This document shows positions 9,503 to 20,778 of a DNA stretch of 64,000 bases, piece by piece. The notes under the pieces are model-generated. The model was not told where the DNA came from and made no database searches. It worked only from the letters and a program-made list of their open reading frames with translations. A program made the translations under genes and the position numbers. The stretch lies in NCBI GenBank assembly GCA_029844215.1, contig CM056730.1, positions 56,308,924 to 56,372,923 of the forward strand. Direction: 5' to 3'. The DNA comes from Przewalskia tangutica. Its lineage: Eukaryota; Streptophyta; Magnoliopsida; Solanales; Solanaceae. The first letter of the stretch is position 1; the number at the start of each line of letters is the position of its first letter.

Positions 9503-10790
9503 ATGCCTCGCGTAAGGCAAGGGCCCGAGAAGGCAAAGCGGTAGGAGGCGCTAGTAGGACAAGAGTCACGAGGGCTCGAGCCCGATCTATACAGACGACG
9601 AGTTCCATGACGCCGCCGGCCCAAAGAGAGACCACGATACCGTACCTCGGTCCACGATGCAGGCGGAGAGTTAGGTACAAGAGATGGCTCAATTGCTTGG
9701 CGAGATCGTGGTCGAACATGAGGATAAATGAATCTGTGATTCGATTCGGCCCAGTAGTACCGTGGTTCACCGAAGCGAATAGTTTGAGGCTACGGGATTT
9801 CTGAGTTGTAGCCCGCGAGTTCTGGTCGAGGCACGAGGATGATCCGAGGAGTTCATCCGTCGATTATAGAGATCATGCGGGTGATCGAGATTGAGAGATC
9901 GAGTCTGTGACGCCGGTTCCACATCGGCGTGTGTTACCGCGATCAATGGTTTGATTCGTGGGAGTTATCCCGGGGAGACCGCAGCGTCCCAACTACGGGA
10001 TGAGTTCTCGGAGGCCTTTCTCACTCATTTCTTGCCTCCACAGATGAGGAGGGCACGGGTCGACAAATTTTTGTTGCTGAGGCAGAGAGGACGCACAGTT
10101 AGGGAGTACAACGTTGAGTTTGATTCATTGGCTCGATATGTCCCTGCGTTGGTAGCAGATATGGAGGACAGGGTGCATCGCTACGTCACCGGGCTAGATG
10201 ATTATATGGCCGAGTCTTGTGCGGGTGTGGCTCTTCACCCGATCATGGATATTACTCGCATGCGAGCTCATGCACTTGGATGCGAGGCGTGAGGCGGCGG
10301 GTTGTGAGCGGCGAGAAGAAGACCGGGCGGCGGTCTTTTGGTAGCTATCGTGGTGGGCGGCCTCAGCTAGCCTAGATTTGGGTGCACAGCCAGCCCAGAG
10401 CACTCATGCACCGTCTTCGAGGACAGACTAGGGCCCCAGGACTTCAGACGTCCAGGGTAGCAGAGGTGCGGACCGATCGGGACCACCCCTCCGGTGTGGC
10501 GGTCGGTAGATCCCATTACGGAATTGTGGTGCTGCTACGGGAGTTTGTTACGATTGTAGCGGCGAGTCACTTTGCGGCTTGTCAGAGCGAGCGGCTGAGA
10601 TGGTAGGGTCACTACGAGTTCTTTCGCCGGGTCTTCTTCATCTCCTACAGTTACTCGCCCCGGAGGGCAAGGTACTCATGGACCAGCAGGTCGCGGCAGA
10701 GGTCGTGGTGCGGGTCCCATTTATAGCGGTCCTTAGAACCGCATTTATGCCTTGTCCAGCCGGCAGGATCAGGAAGCCTCACCTGATGTC
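9503..10790 (+). pseudogene. gag: S1 gag (capsid-nucleocapsid), frameshifted
   Basis: The Gag polyprotein packages element RNA in cytoplasmic particles. Translation would start at 9503 (MPRVRQGPEKAKR, then a stop). The retrotransposon Gag core is readable at 9891-10292: FSEAFLTHFLPPQMRRARVDKF, LRQRGRTVREYNVEFDSLARYVP, MEDRVHRYVTGLDDYM. The zinc knuckle region (about 10490-10600) is scrambled compared with S3. Comparison with the S3 gag shows most breaks are lost or altered bases at CAG/CTG sites. Not functional as written. Confidence 0.85.
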
Positions 10791-11090
10791 GTCACAGGTA
10801 CCTTATCAGTTTCTGGTTATGATGTGTATGCCTTGATAGATCCGGGTTCTACTCTGTCCTATATATCTCCCCTTATTGCTAGTAGGATAGGGATAGAGCC
10901 TGTGTCCATAGACCCTTTCGAGGTAGCTACGTCAGTGGGTGATTCGGTGGTAGCTCGGCGGGTATATAGGGCTTGTCCAGTGACCATTTGCAGTCGTCAG
11001 ACCCTAGCAGACTTGATAGAGTTGGACATGACTGATTTTGATGTGATCATGGGCATGGATTGGTTAGCTTCGCTACGCCCGGTGTAGCTG
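10791..11090 (+). pseudogene. S1 aspartic protease domain
   Basis: An open stretch reads VYALIDPGSTLSYISPLIASRIGIEP, later LIELDMTDFDVIMGMDWL. This is a retropepsin-like domain that cleaves Gag-Pol. The active-site triad is D-P-G, not the usual D-S/T-G; E has the same DPGSTLSY, so it is a lineage feature, not a new mutation. In an intact element it would be fused to gag and RT in one frame. Here it is open for about 110 codons and breaks just after the GMDWL motif. Confidence 0.85.
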
Positions 11091-11239
11091 CGAGGAGAGT
11101 GAGTGCGGTTCGGTTTCTGAGAGCGGTTATTGAGTGGGAGGAACTTTGTATCGTAGAGGGTAGGTTTATTTCCTACCTCGAGGCTAGGAAGATGGTGCGA
11201 GAAGGGTATATCTACCATCCCATTCGGGTGTTTGATCAC

Positions 11240-12090
11240 GAGGCTGCGGTACCAGTTTTGATCATCCGATGGTCGAGAGAGTTCCCGAGATGTGTTTCAG
11301 ACGACCTCGGTATCCCTCGGAGAGGAAGATAGAGTTTTGTATCGATGTCTTTGCGACACTCGGCTATTTCCATTCGCCATACGAATGGCACTGCCGAGTT
11401 GAGAGAGTTGAAGGACCAGTGCGAGATTTCTTTGGAGAAGGGCTTCATCGGACCTAATGTTTCTCCACGAGAGCGCGGTGTTCGTGAAGAAGAAGGGCGG
11501 GGCCTTGCGCATGTAATGTTGATCTGAGCGGTGAACAAGGTGACCATTAAACGAATACCCCTTCCCGGGATTGATGATTTGTTCGACCCGATTGCGAGCG
11601 AGATGTTTCTCAAGATTGATCTGCGATCGGGCTATCATCAGTGCAGTCGAGAGGCGGATGTCCCTAGGACTACATTCGGACGATGCGGGCATTATGAGTT
11701 CGGTCATGTCTTTTGGGTCGACCAATGCTCGTGGTATTCATAGATTTGATGAACGAGTGTTCAAGCCATTTTTGACACGTTTGTGATAGTATTCATTGAT
11801 GACATCTTGGTTTATTCTCGCTCAGAGCAGGAGCATGCGGAGCATTTGGGGACTGTGCTGAGAGTCCTCCAGGACCAGTAGTTATACGCCAAGTTTTCCA
11901 AATGTGAGTTTTGGTTGACTTCGGTGGCTTTTCTTGGGCATATTGTAGGGGCTGATGGTATTCGGGTGGATACGGCGAATCGGCGATCGAGGACTTGGCC
12001 TGACCTCTACTCCGGCAGTGCGCAACTTTACGGGCCTTGCGAGTTACTATCGGTTCGTGGAGAAGTTTGCTTCTATCTGCACCATTGACT
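11240..12090 (+). pseudogene. S1 reverse transcriptase domain
   Basis: It makes cDNA from the element RNA. Recognisable pieces across several frames are KVTIKRIPLPGIDDLFD (about 11540-11585), KIDLRSGYHQ (about 11612-11640), and the catalytic block FVIVFIDDILVYSR at 11780-11820 (YxDD-type motif, FIDD at 11792-11803). Then come LYAKFSKCEFWL and FLGHIVGADGIRVDT up to 11970. At least six frame breaks lie in between, and an in-frame stop replaces a Gln codon at 11879. Not functional as written. Confidence 0.87.
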
Positions 12091-12600
12091 AGTGACTCGG
12101 AAGGCGGCTAAGTTTGATGGATGATGCTTGTGGCGGGGTTTCGATTCTTGAAGGGCGGTCGACGACCGCCGTTCTTACTCTTCGGAGGTCGAGACGGTTA
12201 TGTTGTGTATTGTGATCGTCGGGCGTCGGGCTCGGATGTGTGTTGATCTGGTAGGTAAGGTTATAGCGTCACGTCAGCGGCTTAAGAAGCATGAGGAACT
12301 ACCCCACCCATGATTTGGAGTTGGCGGCGGTGATTCACGCCTTGAAGATCCGGAGGCACTATTTGTATGGGGTTCATGTGGATATTTATCTGAGACCACA
12401 AGAGCCTCCGGTATATCTTCGGCCGAGAGGAAGCGAACATACAGCGAGGCGGTGGTTAGAGTTACTTAAGGATTATGATGTCGATATCTGTACCACGGGA
12501 AGGCGATGTTGTGGCGGATGCTCTTAGTCGTGAGTCGATGGGAGTCTATCGGGCGTGCAGCCGAGAGGAGGGCATGGTTCACGATTTGCATCGATTAGCG
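12091..12600 (+). pseudogene. S1 RNase H domain
   Basis: It would degrade RNA in the RNA-DNA hybrid. The readable part is MRNYPTHDLELAAVIHALKIRRHYLYGVHVDIY (12291-12390), the typical end of a gypsy RNase H, followed by RRWLELLKDYDVDI and a damaged ADALS motif. The first half (12091-12290) is frameshifted but shows VVYCD/G-type fragments by comparison with S3. It continues from RT without a gap. Confidence 0.8.
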
Positions 12601-13461
12601 AGCCTTGGTGTCCGTTTGATTAATCGATAGCGATGGGTTCGAGTTCGAGAGGTTGCGAGTCTTCCATCGTCCGGGAGGTGAAGAGGCAATAGTTTGAGAT
12701 CGGTTTTGATTGGTATCGTGACGCGGCTCTTCGTGAGGAAGGGTCCTTTTGAGGTAGCACTTTGATGGGGTGCTAAGGTTTGAGCGGTAGTGTGTTCCGG
12801 ATGTTTGAGGACTTGGCCGGAGTTCAGGGAAGCACACGGTGCGGCGTTACTCTATCCATCCGGGTCGACCAAGATGTACCACGACCTTAGATCGTGTATT
12901 GGTGGGATGGCTTGAAGAGGGGCGTTGCGAGTTTGTAGCTCGGTGCCGTGTTGTCGGCGGTGAAGATAGAGCACGAGGCCCGGTGGTTTGTTGCGACGAT
13001 AGAGATCCCGACACGGAAGTGGGAGGTGATCAACATGGACTTTATCACGGGATTACCTCGCACTCAGGAAGCATGATTCTATTTGGGTTATCGTCGGCCA
13101 GGTCGAAATCAGCCCACTTTCGTCCCGTCAGGACGACCTTTTCGCCTGAGGATTATGCGGACTTTACATCAGAGATCGCCGATCGCATGGAGTCCCTATT
13201 TCGATCATATCGCATGCAGAGCCCGTTCGGCTAACACGGAGGTCTTTCTAGAAGGGTTTAGGGACGCAGGTGAGCCTGAGTACTACATTCCATCCTCAGA
13301 CAGACGGACAGGCAGAGCGCACTATCCAGACTCTTGAGGATATGTTGCGATCCTGTGTTATTGACTTCAGGGGTAGCTGGGAGGATCATTTGCCTCTAGT
13401 TGAGTTTGCGTATAATAATAGCTACCACTCTAGTATTCAGATGGCGCCTTATGAGGCCTTG
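12601..13461 (+). pseudogene. S1 integrase, N-terminal and core part, cut by S2
   Basis: It inserts the cDNA into the genome. Pieces seen are RYSIHPG and EFVARC (zinc-binding region, 12840-12950), MDFITGLPRTQ at about 13033 (first catalytic Asp), then STTFHPQTDGQAERTIQTLEDML (13278-13345, with the catalytic Glu in AERT) and EDHLPLVEFAYNNSYHSSIQMAPYEAL up to 13461. The middle Asp region (about 13190-13215) is damaged. At 13461, after TSD CCTTG, the reversed element S2 interrupts the gene; it resumes at 23236. Confidence 0.86.
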
Positions 13462-15931
13462 TGTCACGACCCATTCCGGGGCCCGTGACTGGTGCCTTAC
13501 CGGGGCACCCAAGTAGTCATACATCAGAGTAATCAGCGGAAAATATAAAGCAAGACATGAAACAGTTTATAAAATAGGACACAGTTTAAGTGAGAAAACA
13601 TCGCCTTTCGGCATATATATAAAAACATGGTTTAGCAGTTACATCCGATCTTGTGCAACAGACTACAGACCTCTGAAATATACAACTATGGCGGGACGGG
13701 GCCCGCCATACCTGGCTATACAAAACTATCTCTGACAGGAGATCATACCCAAAAGTAGAGCCTCGGAAAGGATGGAGCTCACGACACCAACGTAGAGATC
13801 CTAGGAATGTGGATCTAGCACTGCTTGCCCTTACTGCGGCATGAACGCGGCTCGAAGGAGGTCGATAACAGTACTAAGTATATGAAAGCGTAACATACTT
13901 AAATGAAACATATCATTTTAAAAGCAGTTTGCAAGTATGTATGAAACAACGAGAAGCGCGCATAGTGCGCATCACAAACAAGAGCGTAATAGGTAAAGCG
14001 TAACAAGTCTTTTTAAATGCGAATGATCGAAGCAGAGCAATTGCGTAGTATCACCATGCAAGCCTAATCACGGACTCCGTAGCCCGCGTAGGCCAATCAC
14101 ATAGGCGCGTAGGGTATATAACCCGCATCGAGGTAGCTACTCCTCGGCATCGTCCCCGACTCGTCGTCCGCATGGCCACATAGACGCATGAGGTATAACC
14201 CGCGCTAACACGGAACTCCGTAGCTCGCATAGGTCCCTTGGACCCGCATGAGGTATTCTCGAATCATGGTCCTGGACACTGAGTCTACCAGCGTCGGAGG
14301 CGCAACCCCGGTAATATGTCAAGAGGTGAGTGATGCTACACTAACCTAACGACTTATCGTTAAACAACATAAGCACAACAAGAATACTCTTTTTCACAAA
14401 CGTTACAAGACACTAACACACATAGCATCATATCATGTCTACTTATCAAACCATCTTATTATTCTTTTCACAATTCAATATAAGTCTGTTATAAACACAT
14501 AGGCAAACTGTTTCTTTTATCAATCTTAAGTGGTTATACTTAACTTCCCATAAGGCTAATATAACTCTTAAGCTTCTGTTTAAAAACCAATTAGTTCTCT
14601 TCTGTAAAAAAATGATTCAGTATTCTTTTGAAATGCTTTCAGATCTTTATTATTCAGGCTTAAGCCGTGAGGCATTCAGTAAGTGTTATTCGAGCTTAAG
14701 CGGTGAGGCATTGCCGTAAGTATTATTCGAGCTTAAGTCAAAGACATTGCGTAGTTATATTTTAGTTAACACGTATGCGTCTAGTACTATATATATTGTA
14801 AAATATCATGCTTTAGGAAGAATCACATACCTTCTCAGCGAAAACTACCTGCCAAGTTGAATATGTCGCGCGCAGAGAGTCAGCCTATAATAGCCACAGA
14901 TATCTATCAAAGACTACTCTGAAGGTCATTCTAAACAGAGGGTTCACAATTCTATGGAAAGTTGGGCAGCACTTCCCTACCCGGTGAGCTATATAAGTCT
15001 ACTGTGAAAACAGTCCTATGTAAGTATAGTTTGATTATTCTTCTTTTAAACCCTTCTACTGTGGTAACAGTTCGATTCTATTCTGTGATATGCTTCTAAG
15101 TATTTATACTTAGTCTTATACTACAACAGTATATATTCTCTAATTCAAAAGAGGGTTAGGATTAGTTACCTCGGTAAGCCCAATAATATCCTAGAAAAAG
15201 TCGCGCCTGAGCAAGGTTTTGCTCCTAAGTTGTATGCTCCAAGGAAACCTTAGAAGTTCTTCACAACTTCTACTAAGTACTAAGGTATTTGGGCTAGGGT
15301 ATTTTGGGCATTATAACAATACAAGAGCGACTTTCTACCAAGGGAGGGGTAGATTTTGGCTAGGCTGGGGGCCTCGGCCAAACTTCTTAGGCTAGAGGGG
15401 GTATTCGGCCAGGGCCTTCACAAGGGGAGGAGGTGTTGGGCGAAAAGGCTACAAAGGGAGAGGAGAGGATTTTCAAGACTTGGAAAGCTTTGTGGATGAA
15501 GAACTCTTCATCTTAAGGGGTATTTATAGGTCAGAAGTGGCCAACCAATGGCCAAGATTTAGACAAGTGCAAGGCAAGTGTAGGGTGAGGAGTAACTATA
15601 CACAAATATCCGACCAACTCCTTGACTTGTGCACAAGGCCCCACAAACGTGCCATTGCTAGCGAAGTCGTCCAAATGGGCGATTTGAAGTCCACCAATTG
15701 GAGGTGCCAAGTGTCGCCCTCCGTTGGTCCAAAATGTTTCGTCTCTCGGAAAAATCATAAAAATTAGAAATGGCATAGCGGAATTTACCCTACGAAAGGC
15801 TGTGGAAGCGTTTACGTCGGAAAACTATTCGTTTTGTGAGTTGTGCCCAAAAAATCGTCAAGCCTAAACTTTAAGGCTAAACTTTTTATGCGTATTCCCT
15901 TACGTACATACTGCAAATACGAGGTATAACA
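13462..15931 (-). repeat. S2 3' LTR (2,470 bp, minus strand)
   Basis: It matches the other S2 LTR (20779-23235) closely; differences concentrate at CAG/CTG (for example CATCAGAGTAATCAGCGG against CATCAGTAATCGCGG). TATAAATA is at 15521-15528 (minus). The GC hairpin ATGGCGGG/CCCGCCAT is at 13688-13709, and a donor-like site GTATGTGATT ends at 14830. Confidence 0.92.
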
Positions 15932-15985
15932 TTCTCCCTCCTTAGAAACATTCGTCGAATGTTCCTTCCCAAACGATTAACGATA
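15932..15985 (-). promoter_or_regulatory. S2 polypurine tract and inverted repeat (minus)
   Basis: TTCTCCCTCCTTAG abuts the LTR (purine-rich on the minus strand), followed by AAACATTCG and CGAATGTT, the same inverted repeat seen at the other elements, here with a shortened loop. Confidence 0.8.
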
Positions 15986-16089
15986 AGATTCTTCATAACT
16001 TAAGCGATTGTAAATGCCACACGGCCACGAGCAACACTTAGGCGAAGCGATAACGAAAATTTACAAGTAGGAAAGTGAATTTACTTGGA

Positions 16090-16490
16090 GGTGTGGGAAT
16101 AGGTGAGGATACTTCCTGCTCATGTCCTCGCCGGCTTCCCGTCATCTCCTCCCCGAGCTCGTTCCTCCACAAGACTTTGTGGAAGCCACGTCCTTGGTCG
16201 CGAGCGCCTAACGACGATCGACTATCGCTATGGGAATCTCCTCATCGATAACCCCCGGTCACTGGACATCGTCGTCAATCGGGTGTACCTAGATGGATCC
16301 CCGATACATCTCGCCGGCGTAGATCGTGAAAAGCTGGATGCACGCCTCCGGATCGGACGGCAGATTCAACTCGTAGGCAACCTTGCCTACCTGCGGACAA
16401 TCTGAAGCGGCCCGATGTACCTGGTGAGTTTCCTTCTTCCGAATCTCATCACACCGCTTCATGGGTGACGCCTTAGGAAAACCCAATCAT
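16090..16490 (-). pseudogene. S2 integrase C-terminus and chromodomain region, broken
   Basis: On the minus strand, 16289-16486 reads SPMKRCDEIRKKE (damaged SPMKGVMRFGKKG) and VGKVAYELNLPSDPEA, the integrase C-terminal stretch. Below it, 16100-16280 carries the damaged chromodomain that in S1 is intact. In chromoviruses this domain binds modified histone H3 and directs insertion to heterochromatin, which fits the nested layout. Confidence 0.75.
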
Positions 16491-17530
16491 GAACCTCGAA
16501 CTCAAGATCTGGCGGCGATGATCTGCATCGACTTACATCGACTACGGTATCGATAGCGCTCGGATAAGCTTCACCTTATCCACTTTCTTGTACCAAATCT
16601 GGTCCCACTTGCGCACTCGCCCACATCGAACCAACCTATAGGCGATCTGCTTCCTCATACAAGGCCTCATGGCGCCATCGAATCTTGGAGTGGTAGCTAT
16701 TATTATACGCGAACTCAACTAGAGGCAAATGATCCTCCCAACTACTGCGAAGTCAATAACACGGGCTCGCAACATATCCTCGAGAGTGCGGATAGTGCGC
16801 TCTGCCTTCCGATGCATGCGTGGATGAAATGCGATGCTCGTGGCTCACTGCGTCCTAAACCCTCTGGAAGGACCTCCGAAGTTAGCGTAAACCGGGCTCC
16901 ACATGCGATATGATCGGTAGGGACTCCATGCGATCGACGATCTCTCGGATGTAAAGTCGGCATAATCCTCGGTAGAAAAGGTCGTCGGCGGGAAGAAAGT
17001 GGGCTGATTTCGTCACTGTCGGCGATAACCCATATAGAATCATGTCTCCTGCGAGTGCGAGGTAATCTGTGATGAAGTCCGTGTTGATTACCTCCCTTCC
17101 GGTCGGGATCTCAATGCGTAACAAACCACGGGCCTCGGTGCTCTACCTTCACTGCGCGACAACACGGGCGAGCTACGAACTCGCAACGTCCCTCTTCAAG
17201 CCATCCCACCAATACACGGATCTAAGGTCGTGGTACATCTTGGTCGACCGGATGGATAGAGTAACGCTTGTGTGTGCTTCCCAAGAACTTCTGCGAAGTC
17301 ACGAAACATCTGGAACACACACCGCCCTCAAACCTTAGCACCCGTGGTGCTACCTTAAGGACCGCGCCTCACGAAGAGGCGTATCACGATATCGAATCAA
17401 AGTGGATCCTCGGCTGTTGCCTCTTCACCTCGCCGGCGATGGAAGACTCGGCAACCTCACGAACTCTAACCCCACCGCTATCGGAATCAATCAAGCGGAC
17501 ACGAGGCTCGCTAGCGATGCAAATCACGAA
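16491..17530 (-). pseudogene. S2 integrase core, broken
   Basis: Fragments in order on the minus strand are EIPTGREVINTDFIT (first Asp, about 17060), KSAHFLP, DLFYRGLCRLYIREIVDRMESLP (about 16960), then a damaged HPQTDGQAERTI equivalent at 16780-16840 and an EFAYNNSYHS-type stretch near 16690-16730. Several frameshifts separate them. Confidence 0.8.
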
Positions 17531-17539
17531 CCATGTCCC

Positions 17540-18030
17540 TCCTCTCTAGCGCACATCGATAGGCTCCCATCGACCTACGACTAAGGCATACGCACAACAT
17601 TGGCCTTCCGGGTGGTGCGGGATATCAACATCGTAATCCTTAGCAACTCTAACCACCGTCTCGCCGTAAGTTCGGCTCCTCTGGTGAAGATATCTTGGAG
17701 GCTCTTGTGAGTGCGTATAAATATCCACGTGAACCCCATACAAGTAGTGCCTCGGATCTTGGCGTGAATCACGGTACGACTCCAAATCATGGGTGGGGTA
17801 GTTCCTCTCGTGTTTCTTGGTGTCGGGATGCATATGCTATAACCACGCCATCTGCATCAACACACATCCCAACCCGATGCGGCGCGTCACAATACGACAT
17901 AACCATCTGGACCTGCGGAAGAGTAAGAACGAGGCGGTCGTCGGTCTCTTTCAAAGAATCGAAACCACGCTCCAAGCATCGATCCCATGAAACTTGGGCG
18001 CCACGAGTCGGCCTAGTCAATGGTGCGAAG
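17540..18030 (-). pseudogene. S2 RNase H domain, broken
   Basis: The minus strand shows KKHERNYPTHDLES then RHYLYGVHVDIYTHSQEPPRYL and RRWLELLRITM. It lies directly downstream of the S2 RT. Frame changes occur after DLES and after the DIYTH motif. Confidence 0.8.
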
Positions 18031-18860
18031 ATAAAGCAAACTTCTCCACGAACCGATAATATCTGCAAGGCCCGAAAGCTGCGAACCTCGCCGGAGTAGT
18101 AGGTCTAGGCCAAGTCTGGCCTCGATCTTGGCGTATCCACTCGAATGCCATCAGCCCGACAATATGCCCAAGAAACGCCATCAAGTCAACAAAACTCACA
18201 TTTGGAAAACTTGGCGTACAAGCTGCTGGTCTGGAAGCTGTCGGCCGATCGCCAAATGCTCGCGTGCTCTGCTGGCGAGAATAAACCAAGATATCATCAA
18301 TGAACACTATCACAAACGTGTACAAAAATGGTTTGAACACTCGGTTCAACAAATCCATGAATACCGCGGAGCATTGGTCAACCAAAGACATGACCACGAA
18401 CTCATAATGCGTCTGGGTCTCGAATGCGATCGAGGACATCCACCTCTCGACTCGCACTGGATGATAGCCCGATCGCAGATCAATCTTGGAGAAACATCTC
18501 GCACCCTGCAATTGGTCGAACAAATCATCAATCACAGGAAGGGGTATTCGTTCTTAATGGTCACCTTGTTCAGCTCGTAATCAACACATGCGCGGCGTCC
18601 CATCCTTCTTCTTCACGAACAATACGGCGTTCCCGGGGAGAAACACTAGGCACGATGAAGCCGCTTCTCCGGCCAAATCTCTAAGGCGATCCTTGACTCT
18701 CTCAACTCGGCGGTGCCATTACGTATGGCGGAATGGAAATAGGCGAGTGTGCGCAATATGTCAATACAAAACTCAATCTCCTCTCGGGAGGGATACGGAA
18801 ATCACAGGCTCACGTGCGGGAACTCGGCGACTCTGGGCGGCGAAAATCTGGTACGCGGCT
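18031..18860 (-). pseudogene. S2 reverse transcriptase domain
   Basis: A 172-codon open stretch (18017-18535, minus) reads IDDLFDQLQGARCFSKIDLRSGYH, HYEFVVMSLVDQCSAVFMDLLNRVFKPFL and TFVIVFIDDILVYSR, with the FIDD catalytic motif near 18290-18305, then FLGHIVG. This is the best-preserved RT in the window, although the fingers part upstream (18540-18860) is frameshifted and residues are missing at CAG-type sites. Confidence 0.87.
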
Positions 18861-18989
18861 TGATTATCAAACACCCGAGCGAGATGGTAGATATACCGCC
18901 TGCACGTCTTCCTAGCCGAGGTAGGAAATAAACCTACCACCGGCGATACCGTGCTCCTCCCACTCAACAATGGCTCCTCAGAAGCTGGA

Positions 18990-19310
18990 ACCGTACTACT
19001 CTCTCTCTGCGGTCTACATTGGCATAGCAAGAAGCTAGCCAATCCGTCCCCATAATCACGTCGAAGTCAATCATCTCCAACTCTATCAGTCGGCTGAGGT
19101 CCGGCGACTATAAATAGTCACGGGACAAGCTCTATATACCAGAGCTACCACGAATCACCCAGCTGGCGTAGCTACCTCGAAAGGGTCTATGGACTCGGGC
19201 TCTATCCCTATCCTACTAGCAACAAGGGAGATATATGGGGCAGTAGAACCGGATCTATCAAAGCATACACATCGACCAGACCGATAAAGTACCGTGGCGA
19301 CATCGGTGAG
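18990..19310 (-). pseudogene. S2 protease domain, broken
   Basis: The minus strand reads DVYALIDP then a damaged continuation (LLPHISPLLLVG) in place of GSTLSYISPLIASR. The GMDWLAS-type end near 19010-19040 appears as a frameshifted fragment. Position and order match S1. Confidence 0.75.
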
Positions 19311-20571
19311 GCCTCACGATCTGTCGGTGGACAAAGCATAAATGCGGTTCGAGGACCGCTAGGCGGACCGAGCCACGACCTCTGCGCGACCTGCTGACCG
19401 TGAGTACCTTGCCCTCCGGGGCGAGTAGCTGTCGAGGATGAAGAAGACGCGAAAGAACTGTGGTGACCTACCATCAATTGCCGCCAGTGGACGGTTCCTC
19501 GCATAATGACCTGCGCCCTGGCCCGAAACAAACTCCGTACCTGACTCGAAGTGGGATCTGCATCGGCCACGGCTGAGGTGGTCGTCGGCGATGCCTCTGC
19601 CGCTGCGGGCGTCACGAAGTCCTGGGGCCACAGTGCGCCTCGAATATCTGGTCTTGCGAGGGCGGCAGGAGTGCTCTGGTGGCTGTGGTGCAAATCTAGG
19701 CTAGCTTCGAGGCGCCCACCACGATAGCCACCAAAAGACCTGCGTCTGGTCTTCCTGCTGCTGTCAACCCGGCGGTCTCGCTCCTCACATCCAAGAGCAT
19801 GAGCTGCGTGCGGGTAATGTCCATACGGTGGAGAGAAACCCCGCATGACTTCGGCCATATAGTCGTCTGGCTTGGTGACATAGCGGTGCACCTATCCTCG
19901 TATCTGCTGCAATCTTTGGGACATATCGAGCCAATGAATCAAACTCGACATTGTACTCACGGCGGTCGTCCTCTCGCCTCGATGGTAAAAATCTATCGGC
20001 CGCGCCCTCGCCGTCTGTGGAGGCAAGAAGTGAGTGAGGAAAGCCTCGAGAACTCATCCCAGTAGGCGGGACGCGTGCTCTCCGGGATAACTCCGTGAAT
20101 CAAACCAATCATTGCGGTATCACGCGACCGATGCGAACCGAAGGTCACAGAATCCGTCTCTCGAGGCCTTGATCACCTCGTGATCTATGAAGGCGCGGAT
20201 GAACTCCTGCGGATCATCATCCTCGGCCTCGACCGTAAAACTACGGCGGGCTCTGACTCAAGAAATCTCGTAGCCTCAAACTATACGCCTCGGGTGTACC
20301 ACGGGTGCGGCCGTGGCTGAGCTGAGCCCAGGCCGCGTCGGCCTCTCGTGTCGGGCCACAACTTTAGCCAATAGCCGGGCCGTCTCGCTTGTACCTAACT
20401 CCTCGCCCGGTGTGGGGCGGGAGGTGTGGGTGCGTGTGTCTGTCTTTGAAATGGCGGCGTCATAGAACTCGCCGTCTCGGTATGGCGGGCACGAGCCCTC
20501 GTGACTCTGGGTGTCTGCTAGCAGCTCCTCGGTGCCTTGCCCTTCGGGCGGGTTGCCTTACGTGGAGGCAT
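19311..20571 (-). pseudogene. gag: S2 gag, broken
   Basis: The start at 20571 gives MPPRKATRPKGKAP and stops at codon 18. Gag core fragments lie at 19785-20057 (REYNVEFDSLARYVP) and 19208-19891 (MHRYVT..DDYMAE, AHALGCEERDRRVD, then ATRPGGQGTHG). The zinc knuckle between them is not readable. The frame is lost several times compared with the S3 gag. Confidence 0.83.
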
Positions 20572-20682
20572 AAGCATTACGAGGAAAGGAATACGTTAGA
20601 GGGTCCAACTATAACCTGACTCTAAAGCACGATCTCGGAATGAGAAGAATGGAAACCAATCCTAAATATCCTATAGCCTCAC

Positions 20683-20716
20683 GATTATTGGTGTGGTGCA
20701 CAACACACCGATAATC
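20683..20716 (-). other. S2 leader hairpin with GTGCAC loop (minus)
   Basis: Arms GATTATTGGTGTG (20683-20695) and CACACCGATAATC (20704-20716) enclose GTGCACAA. The structure is identical to that of S1 on the opposite strand. Confidence 0.7.
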
Positions 20717-20761
20717 GAACTCTACTAGATACGGTCTGTAGACACTTTCAGAGGATTAACT

Positions 20762-20773
20762 GCTCTGATACCA
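20762..20773 (-). other. S2 primer-binding site (initiator tRNA-Met)
   Basis: GCTCTGATACCA on the plus strand is the perfect reverse complement of the standard site TGGTATCAGAGC. It sits five bases from the start of the LTR at 20779. Confidence 0.9.
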
Positions 20774-20778
20774 CTTTT

